A stretch of DNA of 7,226 bases from DASVBJ01 sp036375895. Its GTDB lineage: Bacteria > Actinomycetota > Actinomycetes > JACCUZ01. The translations under genes and the position numbers were made by a program. The notes under the pieces are model-generated. The model was not told the DNA's origin, did no database searches, and saw only the letters and a list, made by a program, of their open reading frames with translations. Position 1 is the first letter of the stretch. Every line of letters starts with the position of its first letter. Shown here one piece after another: positions 1-4,898 of this stretch. The DNA is taken from contig DASVBJ010000028.1 of assembly GCA_036375895.1 (NCBI GenBank), positions 1 through 7,226 of the forward strand, read 5' to 3'.

Positions 1-477
1 ACGTGGCCGCACGTGCGGGTCAACGTCGACGTCAAGGACGCGCCGGCGATCGGTCCGCTCGTGGACGCGATCCGCCGCACGGGGGCGATCGACCGGGTCT
101 GCGTGGCGTCCTTCTCGGACCGCCGGCTCGCCGCCGTACGACGTGCGCTCGGCCCGCGGTTGTGCACCGCCCTGGGCCCCCGCGGGGTCGCCCGACTGCG
201 GGCCGCGTCGACCCACCGACTGGTGCACGCCCTGGCCGGCGGGGCGGCGGGCCGGGTGCCGTGCGCCCAGGTGCCGGACCGGGTGGGGCGGCTGCGCGTG
301 GTCACCCCCCGGTTCGTCGAGCTGGCCCACCGGCAGGGGCAGCGGGTGCACGTGTGGACCATCGACGACGCGGCCGAGATGCACCGGCTGCTCGACCTGG
401 GGGTCGACGGCATCATGTCCGACCACGTGGAGACGTTGCGCGAGGTCATGCTCGCGCGTGGCCTCTGGCCCGCCTGA
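1..477 (+). CDS. Glycerophosphodiester phosphodiesterase family protein, C-terminal part (5' end outside window)
   Basis: The frame is open from base 1 to a TGA at 475-477, giving about 158 residues. It is the C-terminal half of a GDPD-family TIM barrel. Family members hydrolyse glycerophosphodiesters to glycerol-3-phosphate and an alcohol using a divalent metal. Visible family motifs are NVDVKD near the window edge (the usual N-[IV]-E-[IV]-K metal strand, here with Asp for Glu), ASFSD, a VVTPRFVELAH helix, VHVWTID and the closing LGVDGIMSDH. The N-terminal HR and E-N-T metal/catalytic motifs must lie to the left and cannot be checked. A GTG at 13-15 is internal to the barrel and is not the true start. 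The gene lies directly upstream of rbpA on the same strand with a 149-base gap that holds a likely rbpA promoter, so the two need not be cotranscribed. Substrate and location (cytosolic or secreted) cannot be told from this fragment. Confidence 0.88.
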   Translation, partial: TWPHVRVNVDVKDAPAIGPLVDAIRRTGAIDRVCVASFSDRRLAAVRRALGPRLCTALGPRGVARLRAASTHRLVHALAGGAAGRVPCAQVPDRVGRLRVVTPRFVELAHRQGQRVHVWTIDDAAEMHRLLDLGVDGIMSDHVETLREVMLARGLWPA

Positions 478-538
478 GGCGCCAACACGTGACGGTGGCC
501 ACACCGGGCTCCGCCAGGGCATACGGGCGGGCCGGACG

Positions 539-564
539 GGAATCCTGACGGTGCCGGGCCCGTT
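539..564 (+). promoter_or_regulatory. Putative SigR/SigH-type (thiol-stress ECF sigma) promoter of rbpA
   Basis: GGAAT at 539-543 is followed by exactly 18 bases and then GTT at 562-564. This matches the GGAA(T/C)-N18/19-GTT consensus of the actinobacterial disulfide-stress sigma factors SigR (Streptomyces) and SigH (mycobacteria). Transcription would start at about 571-575, giving a leader of roughly 50 bases before the rbpA ATG. In Streptomyces coelicolor rbpA is a known SigR target, so both position and identity make sense. No convincing housekeeping TTGACA/TANNNT pair was seen in the same gap, so basal transcription may come from an unseen promoter or from readthrough. Confidence 0.65.
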
Positions 565-612
565 GTACGACCAGGCGGGGCGATCTCCCGTCGTCACACG
601 GGGACCATTTCC

Positions 613-618
613 AGGAGG
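613..618 (+). promoter_or_regulatory. Strong ribosome binding site of rbpA
   Basis: AGGAGG lies 8 bases before the ATG at 627. This is a near-perfect Shine-Dalgarno sequence and fixes the rbpA start. It is stronger than the sites of most other genes in this window, in keeping with an abundant transcription factor. Confidence 0.85.
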
Positions 619-626
619 AATCCACC

Positions 627-1001
627 ATGGCCGAGCGAGCATTGCGCGGCTCGCGTCTGGGCGCCCAGAGCTATGAGACCGATGCCGGCGTCGAGATGGC
701 GCCGCGTCAGAGCGTCACCTACGACTGCCCCCAGGGCCACCGCTTCTCGATGCCGTTCTCGCTGGAGGCGGAGGTCCCGGACGTCTGGGAGTGCACGGTC
801 TGCGGTGCGGAGGCGCTGCGGGTCGACGGCACCCGGCCCGAGCCGAAGAAAGGCAAACCTGCCCGCACCCACTGGGACATGCTCCTGGAACGGCGTAGCG
901 TGAAGGAGTTGGAGGTGCTGCTCGCCGAGCGTCTGGAGTACCTTCGGTCAGGCCAGCGCCCCGCTCGCGGGGGTGGCAGGAGTCACAAGAAGAGCGCTTG
1001 A
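627..1001 (+). CDS. rbpA: RNA polymerase-binding protein RbpA
   Basis: This 124-residue protein is a clear RbpA, the actinobacterial factor that binds RNA polymerase and group 1/2 sigma factors and stabilises the promoter open complex. The domains are in the usual order. An N-terminal tail (1-28) comes first. The RbpA core (about 29-68) carries Cys34, His38, Cys56 and Cys59, a zinc-ribbon pattern as in Streptomyces RbpA; the mycobacterial protein lacks zinc. A basic linker follows (KKGK, 74-77), then the sigma-interacting domain (about 79-109) with THWDMLLERR and the paired Arg89-Arg90 that contact sigma in S. coelicolor RbpA. A short Gly/Arg/Lys-rich tail ends the protein. The start is set by AGGAGG eight bases upstream. 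A SigR-like promoter lies about 60 bases upstream, suggesting induction by thiol oxidation. The gene converges on fxsA with 26 bases between the stop codons. Confidence 0.97.
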   Translation: MAERALRGSRLGAQSYETDAGVEMAPRQSVTYDCPQGHRFSMPFSLEAEVPDVWECTVCGAEALRVDGTRPEPKKGKPARTHWDMLLERRSVKELEVLLAERLEYLRSGQRPARGGGRSHKKSA

Positions 1002-1014
1002 GCGCCCGAGGACC

Positions 1015-1051
1015 CCGGGTCGCGTCGTTACCCCCCGGCGGCGCGACCCGG
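1015..1051. terminator. Hairpin between convergent rbpA and fxsA, possible bidirectional terminator
   Basis: CCGGGTCGCG (1015-1024) and CGCGACCCGG (1042-1051) are perfect 10-base inverted copies with a 17-base loop. The hairpin starts 14 bases after the rbpA stop, and its right arm lies in the last codons of fxsA, spanning the fxsA stop at 1028-1030. On the plus strand a short CCCTTTGTC follows; there is no real U-tract on either side. GC-rich, tract-less hairpins between convergent genes are common terminators in actinobacteria, so the role is inferred from position and stem strength. Confidence 0.55.
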
Positions 1052-1549
1052 CCCTTTGTCGTCCGGACGACCGTCCCCGTCCCGGTGCGGCCCGCTGTCG
1101 TCGACGACCTCCCCCGGCACCACCCGACCAGGGGGCTCCGACGGGCCGCCGCCCGGGCGCCACGTCGCCCGGCGCACGGTGACCACCCGGGCCCGGCGCA
1201 GCAGCAGCCAGCCGAGCCCGCGACGGGCCAGTGGGCGGGTCATCGGCAGCACGAAGAAGAAGCCGAACACGTCGGTGACGAAGCCCGGCGTCAGCAGCAG
1301 CGTGCCGCCGACGAGCACCAGCGCGGCGTCCGCCACCTCGCGGTTCGGCAGCCGCCCGGTGGACACGGCCTCACGCAGGGCGTCCCACGCCCGGCTGCCC
1401 TCACGCTTGACGATCCAGGCGCCCAGCAGGCTCTCCAGCACCAGCAGCAGCACGGTGGGCAGTGCGCCGATCGCCTGGCCCACCTGGACGATCACGTAGA
1501 TCTCCACGACCGGGATCACGAGAAAGAGCACCACCAGCACTGCACCCAT
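1028..1549 (-). CDS. fxsA: FxsA family cytoplasmic membrane protein
   Basis: This 173-residue protein belongs to the FxsA family, small inner-membrane proteins named for a role in phage exclusion in E. coli; their function in actinobacteria is not established. A hydrophobic N-terminal segment (about 2-22, with PVVEIY) is followed by a second (about 28-45) ending in the family's ES-LLG-W motif. After a short polar stretch comes a long hydrophobic stretch (about 70-100) with the signature GGTLLLTPGF-TD. The C-terminal 60 residues are Pro/Gly/Arg-rich, probably cytoplasmic and poorly conserved. The ATG at 1549 was chosen because AGGAGGTGAG sits eight bases before it and because family members begin right at the first hydrophobic segment. 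It is the last gene of the lnt-ppm1-fxsA operon. Its start is 5 bases after the ppm1 stop, and its ribosome site overlaps the end of ppm1, so translation is probably coupled. Confidence 0.9.
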   Translation of the reverse strand: MGAVLVVLFLVIPVVEIYVIVQVGQAIGALPTVLLLVLESLLGAWIVKREGSRAWDALREAVSTGRLPNREVADAALVLVGGTLLLTPGFVTDVFGFFFVLPMTRPLARRGLGWLLLRRARVVTVRRATWRPGGGPSEPPGRVVPGEVVDDSGPHRDGDGRPDDKGPGRAAGG

Positions 1550-1553
1550 GGCG

Positions 1554-1563
1554 CTCACCTCCT
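1554..1563 (-). promoter_or_regulatory. Ribosome binding site of fxsA, overlapping the ppm1 stop
   Basis: AGGAGGTGAG on the minus strand (1563 to 1554) is an almost complete anti-16S match. Its AGGAGG core is 8 bases before the fxsA ATG. It includes the ppm1 TGA (1557-1555), so ribosomes finishing ppm1 are placed directly on the fxsA start. Confidence 0.85.
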
Positions 1564-2328
1564 CCCGGTCATCGCGGGCCGCAGGCTGCGGATCTGCTCG
1601 GCCCGGCGGGCCAGCCCCCACACTGTGACCCGCCACAACGCCTCGCGCACGATCGCCCGGCTCATCTTGCTCGCGCCCAGCTCCCGCTCGACGAACTCGA
1701 TGGGCACCTCGGAGACCACGAGTCCCCGCCGGGACGCCCGCCAGGCCAGGTCCACCTGGAAGCAGTAGCCCTGGCTGGCGACGTCGTCCAGGTCGAGTCG
1801 CTCCAGGGTGCTGCGCCGGAACGCCCGGAACCCGCCGGTGGCGTCCCGCACGCCGAAACCCAGGGCGAGCCGCACGTAGGTGTTGCCGCCGCGGGAGAGC
1901 AGCCGGCGCGACGCCGGCCAGTTCACGACGCTGCCCCCCGGCACCCAGCGAGAACCCAGCACGAGGTCGGCGTGCTCGAGCTCCGACAGCAGCGCGGGCA
2001 GCTGCTCGGGCTGGTGCGACCCGTCGGCGTCCATCTCCACGAACACGTCGTAGCAGCGCTGCAGACCCCAGCGGAAACCCGCGACGTAGGCCGCCCCGAG
2101 GCCCTGCTTGCCCGGTCGGTGCAGCACGTGCACCTGCGGGTCCGCGGCGGCCAGGCCGTCCGCCAGGTCACCGGTGCCGTCCGGGCTGTTGTCGTCGACG
2201 ACCAGCACGTCGGCGGCCGGCACCGCTCGGCGCAGCCGGCTCACGACGCGCTCGAGGTTCAGCCGCTCGTTGTACGTCGGGACGACGACCAGCACACGCT
2301 GTGCCGCCCCGGGCTCGCCGGTCGTCAC
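1555..2328 (-). CDS. ppm1: Polyprenol-phosphate mannosyltransferase (dolichyl-phosphate mannose synthase family)
   Basis: This GT2-family enzyme of 257 residues transfers mannose from GDP-mannose to polyprenyl phosphate. The product is the lipid-linked mannose donor used by membrane mannosyltransferases for protein O-mannosylation and lipoglycans. Visible motifs are VVVPTYNE (14-21), VVDDNSPDGT with the nucleotide-binding Asp45-Asp46, GKQGLGAAY (73-81), the metal-binding DADGSH at 100-105, GSRWVPGG, DATGGFRAFRR and SQGYCFQVDL. It has no C-terminal transmembrane segments, so it is a soluble/peripheral type. The GTG at 2328 is preferred because it overlaps the lnt stop in GTGA (2325-2328), has GGAGAAGG just upstream, and leaves the usual short leader before the first strand. 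The longer frame from 2400 would run deep into lnt. In M. tuberculosis the same domain is fused to an Lnt domain (Rv2051c); here the two are separate but coupled. Confidence 0.95.
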   Translation of the reverse strand: MTTGEPGAAQRVLVVVPTYNERLNLERVVSRLRRAVPAADVLVVDDNSPDGTGDLADGLAAADPQVHVLHRPGKQGLGAAYVAGFRWGLQRCYDVFVEMDADGSHQPEQLPALLSELEHADLVLGSRWVPGGSVVNWPASRRLLSRGGNTYVRLALGFGVRDATGGFRAFRRSTLERLDLDDVASQGYCFQVDLAWRASRRGLVVSEVPIEFVERELGASKMSRAIVREALWRVTVWGLARRAEQIRSLRPAMTGRR

Positions 2329-3866
2329 GGCCTTCTCCGCGCCCCCGCCGTCACGGCGCCGGCCAGCGCCGCGAGCAAGCCGACGCCGGTGATCAGCCAC
2401 TCGACGTACGGACCGATCCGGCTGGCCGGCGTGCGGCCGGTGCGCAGCGGGACGTCACCCTCCAGGGTCGCCGGCGTGAGCTCCGCCGACCGCGCCTGCA
2501 CCGTCCCGTCCGGGCGCACGATGGCGCTGATGCCGCTCGTCGCGGCCACCAGGACGGCCCGGCCGTGCTCGACCGCGCGCAGCCGCGACATGGCCATCTG
2601 CTGGGCGGGCTGGCCGGTGTTGTTGTAGGTGGCGTTGTTGGTCTGCACGACGAGCACCTTGGCACCGCCGTCGACGACGTCGCGCACCAGCCCGTCGTAG
2701 GCGATCTCGAAGCAGATCACGTCGCCGACGCGCGCCGGCCCCACGTCCAGCAGGCCGGGCCGGTCGGCGGCGTAGAAGTCCTTGGGGATCTGGTCGAGCC
2801 GCTTGACCAGGCCGCTCAGCTCGGCGCGGAACGGGATGTACTCGCCGAACGGCACCGGGTGCCGCTTGACGTACCGCTCCCCCGGCCCGGTCTGCGGGCT
2901 CCACACGATGCCGGCGTTGCTGACGTGGTCCGGGCCCGGGCCCTGCAGCACGGCACCGACGAGCACCGGGACGCCCAGCTCCCGCACGGCGCCGTCGATG
3001 AGCTGGCCGGCCTGGGCGTCGCGGAACGGGTCGATGTCGGACGCGTTCTCCGGCCAGATGACGAGGTCGGGGCGCGCCCGGCGGCCCGCCGCCACGTCGG
3101 CGGCCAGGGTCTGCGTCGCCGCCACGTGCTTGCGCAGCACCTCCTCGCGCTCGCCGAGGAACCCCAGCCCGGGCCGCGCCACCCCGCCCTGCACGATCGC
3201 GACCCGGGTGGTGGGGCCGTCCGTCGGCAGCGGCACCGCTCCCCCGACCAGCGGCACGGCGGCCGCGGCGACCAGGCCGGCCACGGCGACCCGACGCCGG
3301 TGCCGGCCGACGATCGCGGCGGCGAGCAGCGTGCCGCACAGGGCGGTGGCGAAGGTCACCAGCGCGGCGCCGCCCAGCGCGGCGTACGGCGTGAACGGTG
3401 ACCCGGTCTGGCCGAACGCCAGCCGCCCCCACGGGAAGCCGCCGAACGGCACCGTGGCCCGTGCCCACTCCTGGGCGACCCACAGCGCCGCGGCCCACAG
3501 GGGCCACCACCGCAGCCGCAGCACGACGGCGAGCAGCGCGCCCATCGCGGCGTAGAAGGCGGCCTCCAGCAGGGACAGGGCGATCCAGGCGTCCGAGCCC
3601 ACCACCCGGACCCAGGCCAGCAGGGGCAGGAAGAGCAGCAGGCCGTGCACCAGGCCCAGCAGCGCCGCCCGCCGCGGCCGCTGGTGCCGGCAGAGCAGCA
3701 CGAGACCTGTGACGGCTGGGATCGCGAGGGGCCACACGCCGTACGGCGGGAAGGCCGCCGTCGCGAGCAGACCGGTCAGGGCCGCACCCACCAGCCGCGG
3801 GGCCAGCCGCCCTTCGGACTGCGGCCGACTCGTCCGGAGGGCCTGGGCGGCGAGGTCACGGCCCAT
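2325..3866 (-). CDS. lnt: Apolipoprotein N-acyltransferase
   Basis: Lnt adds the third acyl chain to the N-terminal cysteine of lipoproteins, the last step of lipoprotein maturation, in the cytoplasmic membrane. From the ATG at 3866 the protein has 513 residues, against about 512 in E. coli. Several transmembrane segments fill roughly 25-205, including the AFPPYG-WPL motif at 38-47 and FGGFPWGRLAFGQ at 141-153. A nitrilase-like domain (about 220-485) follows, with the whole catalytic triad: Glu273 (IWPEN), Lys334 (YVKRHPVPFGEYIP) and Cys385 (VICFE). A final transmembrane helix lies near 490-507. The start is uncertain: ATG 3866 has no visible ribosome site, whereas a TTG at 3902 has AGAGGGA nine bases upstream and would add 12 residues. 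It is the first gene of an operon, overlapping ppm1 by four bases. A weak TACGGT (3947-3942) could be a near -10 box. The first 20 codons contain a hairpin that repeats a motif of the upstream RNA-like region. Confidence 0.95.
   Translation of the reverse strand: MGRDLAAQALRTSRPQSEGRLAPRLVGAALTGLLATAAFPPYGVWPLAIPAVTGLVLLCRHQRPRRAALLGLVHGLLLFLPLLAWVRVVGSDAWIALSLLEAAFYAAMGALLAVVLRLRWWPLWAAALWVAQEWARATVPFGGFPWGRLAFGQTGSPFTPYAALGGAALVTFATALCGTLLAAAIVGRHRRRVAVAGLVAAAAVPLVGGAVPLPTDGPTTRVAIVQGGVARPGLGFLGEREEVLRKHVAATQTLAADVAAGRRARPDLVIWPENASDIDPFRDAQAGQLIDGAVRELGVPVLVGAVLQGPGPDHVSNAGIVWSPQTGPGERYVKRHPVPFGEYIPFRAELSGLVKRLDQIPKDFYAADRPGLLDVGPARVGDVICFEIAYDGLVRDVVDGGAKVLVVQTNNATYNNTGQPAQQMAMSRLRAVEHGRAVLVAATSGISAIVRPDGTVQARSAELTPATLEGDVPLRTGRTPASRIGPYVEWLITGVGLLAALAGAVTAGARRRP
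3807..3840 (-). repeat. Hairpin-forming repeat copy in the 5' end of lnt
   Basis: CCGCCCTTCGGAC (3807-3819) is identical to 4055-4067. It is followed by CGACTCGTCCGG (3826-3837), matching CGACCTCGTCCGG at 4068-4080. Within this copy CCTTCGGAC (3811-3819) pairs with GTCCGGAGG (3832-3840), a 9-pair stem with one G-T. It lies in codons 10-20 of lnt, before the first membrane helix. The repeat is direct and imperfect; whether it has a function is unknown. Confidence 0.5.
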
Positions 3867-3949
3867 GGCCCAGTGCGGGCGTGTGCCCGTTGTGCTGCTC
3901 AACCGCTGCCGTCCCTCTTCCACCCGCCGCCTCGACCTGCGACCGTACA

Positions 3950-4283
3950 ACGGGTCGGCGCGGGTTGTGGTGCCGAACCGGCAACCGGCGTGGGCAGCGA
4001 CCCGTCCGGGCGGTGTGCGGCCGGACCGGCGCTGGACACGGGTCGGGGCCCGTACCGCCCTTCGGACCGACCTCGTCCGGCTGGAGACCGGATGCGAGTG
4101 CCGTTGTCTACTGGGCGGTCGGGCCCTTCCCGTGTCTCACCCCCCGGCGAGCTCCCCACCCGGCTGATCGAGACCGGCGGTCGGACCTGGCACCCGAACG
4201 GCGCTTGCGCATTGCGCCGTCCCTTGGCCCGAAGCCGGCTCTCGTCGCGGAGGGGTCCCGCTGCGGAGTCCTTTTCGTGGACC
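3950..4283 (-). ncRNA. Candidate structured non-coding RNA or long structured leader of the lnt operon
   Basis: This stretch has no convincing gene but is densely self-complementary. In minus-strand order the hairpins are: AGGGGTCC/GGACCCCT (4286-4279 with 4258-4251); ACGGCGC/GCGCCGT (4220-4214 with 4204-4198); a long stem joining 4136-4113 to 4060-4035; GTCCGG/CCGGAC (4026-4021 with 4009-4004); and ACGGGTCG/CGACCCGT (4005-3998 with 3957-3950) enclosing a smaller GCCG/CGGC hairpin. The fourth and fifth share two bases. The long stem has 8, 7 and 6 perfect pairs separated by internal loops of 3/2 and 2/1 bases. A TTGACA-N17-CAAGGT site lies just upstream on the minus strand, which is why I assign this strand. 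The ends are estimates: the 5' end from the promoter, the 3' end from the last hairpin. It does not match RNase P RNA, tmRNA, SRP RNA or a cobalamin riboswitch as I know them. A 6S/Ms1-like RNA is conceivable but unsupported. Confidence 0.45.
4035..4136. repeat. Long interrupted inverted repeat (21 base pairs) with alternative apical hairpins
   Basis: The three arm pairs are GACACGGG (4035-4042) with CCCGTGTC (4129-4136), GGGCCCG (4046-4052) with CGGGCCC (4120-4126), and CCGCCC (4055-4060) with GGGCGG (4113-4118). The unpaired bases are 4043-4045 opposite 4127-4128, and 4053-4054 opposite 4119. In the 52-base apical part, GTCCGG (4075-4080) can pair either back to CGGAC (4063-4067) or forward to CCGGAT (4088-4093, with one G-T), two mutually exclusive hairpins. 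The pairing is read directly from the sequence; its in vivo role is not known. Confidence 0.8.
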
Positions 4284-4286
4284 CCT
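4251..4286. repeat. Inverted repeat at the predicted start of the minus-strand transcript
   Basis: AGGGGTCC (4251-4258) and GGACCCCT (4279-4286) are perfect 8-base inverted copies with a 20-base loop. The outer arm starts 3 bases after the candidate -10 box (4294-4289). It would therefore span the transcription start and be either an operator-like site or a 5'-terminal hairpin missing part of one arm. Confidence 0.55.
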
Positions 4287-4288
4287 GA

Positions 4289-4317
4289 ACCTTGGCCGCC
4301 CCACGAGAGGATGTCAA
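4289..4317 (-). promoter_or_regulatory. Putative housekeeping promoter for the lnt leader / candidate RNA
   Basis: On the minus strand a perfect -35 box TTGACA (4317-4312) is followed by a 17-base spacer and CAAGGT (4294-4289). CAAGGT keeps the A at position 2 and T at position 6 of the actinobacterial TANNNT -10 consensus. Transcription would begin at about 4282-4283. It points toward lnt, whose start is more than 400 bases away, so the transcript would carry a long leader or be a separate RNA. Confidence 0.5.
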
Positions 4318-4320
4318 CCA

Positions 4321-4363
4321 CCCCCTGACCTGCGGAAACGCGCAAAATCGCAGGTCGGCGGGG
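4321..4363. repeat. Strong hairpin just upstream of the candidate promoter (terminator or operator)
   Basis: GACCTGCG (4327-4334) and CGCAGGTC (4349-4356) are perfect 8-base inverted copies around an A-rich 14-base loop. The stem extends through T4326-G4357 and C4325-G4358, skips C4359, and continues with CCCC 4321-4324 against GGGG 4360-4363, for 14 pairs in all. It ends 4 bases before TTGACA on the minus strand. It could stop readthrough from the kam operon into the lnt promoter, or be a binding site for a regulator of that promoter. There is no U-tract. Confidence 0.6.
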
Positions 4364-4425
4364 CATCGTCCGAACGGCCCATTTACCGAGGTTTTTAAAG
4401 GGATTTCGGCGTGTCAGCTCGACGT
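4364..4425. other. AT-richer spacer without a gene between the kam and lnt operons
   Basis: Positions 4379-4407 contain runs such as TTTTTAAA and ATTTACC that stand out against the GC-rich surroundings. I see no start codon with a ribosome site, no convincing promoter pair and no RNA gene here. The open frames crossing it run through the hairpin region in both directions and do not resemble any protein I recognise. Confidence 0.5.
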
Positions 4426-4475
4426 GCCGATTGGTATCGGCCATTCGGGTGACACGGGCGGCACCGACCGTGTCA
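4426..4475 (-). terminator. Tandem hairpins at the end of the kam operon, probable terminator
   Basis: TGACACGG (4450-4457) and CCGTGTCA (4468-4475) form a perfect 8-pair stem that includes the kal stop codon (4475-4473). Fifteen or so bases further on, GCCGAT-TGGT-ATCGGC (4426-4441) forms a second perfect 6-pair stem with a 4-base loop. Two hairpins directly after the last gene suggest termination, though neither is followed by a U-tract. A further CGTGTCAG at 4410-4417 could compete for the TGACACG arm. Confidence 0.45.
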
Positions 4476-4868
4476 GGAGGCCGCCGGCACGACCACGGTG
4501 CCCCTCGCCGTGGCCGCGACGATGGGGGCGTCGAGCACCTCGGCCGCGGACTCGCTGCGGTCGGGTCGCCCGCGGCAGACGACCCGGGCGGCGAGGTCGA
4601 GGTCGCGGCTGCGCGTCCCGAGGCGGGAGACGGTGGCCGTCACCTCGAGCACGTCCCCGGCCCGCACCGGCGCGGTGAACTGCACGTCCGAGTAGGACGC
4701 GAACAGCCCCTCGTCGCCGTCGGTGCGGATGCACACCTCGGTCGCCACGTCGCCGAACATCGCCAGCAGGTAGGCGCCGTCCACGAGGTTGCCGGCGTAG
4801 TGGGCGTGGGAGTACGGCACGTACCGGCGGTGGGTCACCGTCAGCCCGAGCCGGGGGTCGTCGCTCAT
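4473..4868 (-). CDS. kal: 3-aminobutyryl-CoA ammonia-lyase (hotdog fold)
   Basis: This 131-residue protein has the length and sequence pattern of Kal, which removes ammonia from L-3-aminobutyryl-CoA to give crotonyl-CoA, the last dedicated step of lysine fermentation. It is a single hotdog domain. The N-terminal RRYVPYSHAHYAGNLVDGAY (14-33) is characteristic of Kal and carries the His/Asn/Asp residues expected around the active site. The central hotdog helix (about 29-45) has FGDVATE, and FASYSDVQFTAPVRAGDVLEV (56-76) holds the strands common to thioesterase-like hotdog proteins. The ATG at 4868 has AGAGGA five bases upstream. It is the third visible gene of the kamD-kamE-kal operon, 30 bases after the kamE stop. 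On its own the fold could be a thioesterase or hydratase, but the kamDE context and the N-terminal motif make Kal by far the best call. Confidence 0.92.
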   Translation of the reverse strand: MSDDPRLGLTVTHRRYVPYSHAHYAGNLVDGAYLLAMFGDVATEVCIRTDGDEGLFASYSDVQFTAPVRAGDVLEVTATVSRLGTRSRDLDLAARVVCRGRPDRSESAAEVLDAPIVAATARGTVVVPAAS

Positions 4869-4873
4869 CGGGG

Positions 4874-4880
4874 TCCTCTC
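4874..4880 (-). promoter_or_regulatory. Ribosome binding site of kal
   Basis: GAGAGGA on the minus strand (4880-4874) lies five bases before the kal ATG. It sits in the 30-base gap after kamE, so kal can be translated independently of kamE. Confidence 0.7.
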
Positions 4881-4898
4881 GTCGTCTTCCGCGAGTGG

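Noticed and set aside
493..506. CGGTG-GCCA-CACCG hairpin after the GDPD gene
   Set aside because: Only five pairs and no U-tract; common by chance at this GC content, so not called as a terminator.
1197..1460. CAG/CAGCAC runs that look like a triplet repeat
   Set aside because: They are leucine codons (CTG) of fxsA read on the other strand, encoding hydrophobic membrane segments.
1028..1636. Longer fxsA starting at 1636
   Set aside because: The extra 29 residues are a shadow of the ppm1 end; the ATG at 1549 has a near-perfect ribosome site and fits the family N-terminus.
3950..4283. RNase P RNA, tmRNA or SRP RNA
   Set aside because: The hallmark conserved sequences (the GAGGAAAGTCC-type P4 region, a tag reading frame with a tRNA-like end, the GGAAG-type SRP tetraloop) are not present on either strand.
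4108..4317. Small very basic minus-strand frame of 69 codons
   Set aside because: Its start would be the TTG of the TTGACA box, with no ribosome site; the Arg-richness is what random GC-rich sequence gives.
3645..4328. Plus-strand frames through the lnt 5' end and the gap
   Set aside because: They begin inside lnt on the opposite strand, are Pro/Arg-rich without domains, and have no promoter or ribosome site.
3899..4444. Minus-strand open frame of 181 codons across the gap between kal and lnt
   Set aside because: It has no recognisable motif, no ribosome site at its start, and its composition follows the hairpin arms rather than a protein-like pattern. It also crosses the strong hairpin and the promoter-like site.
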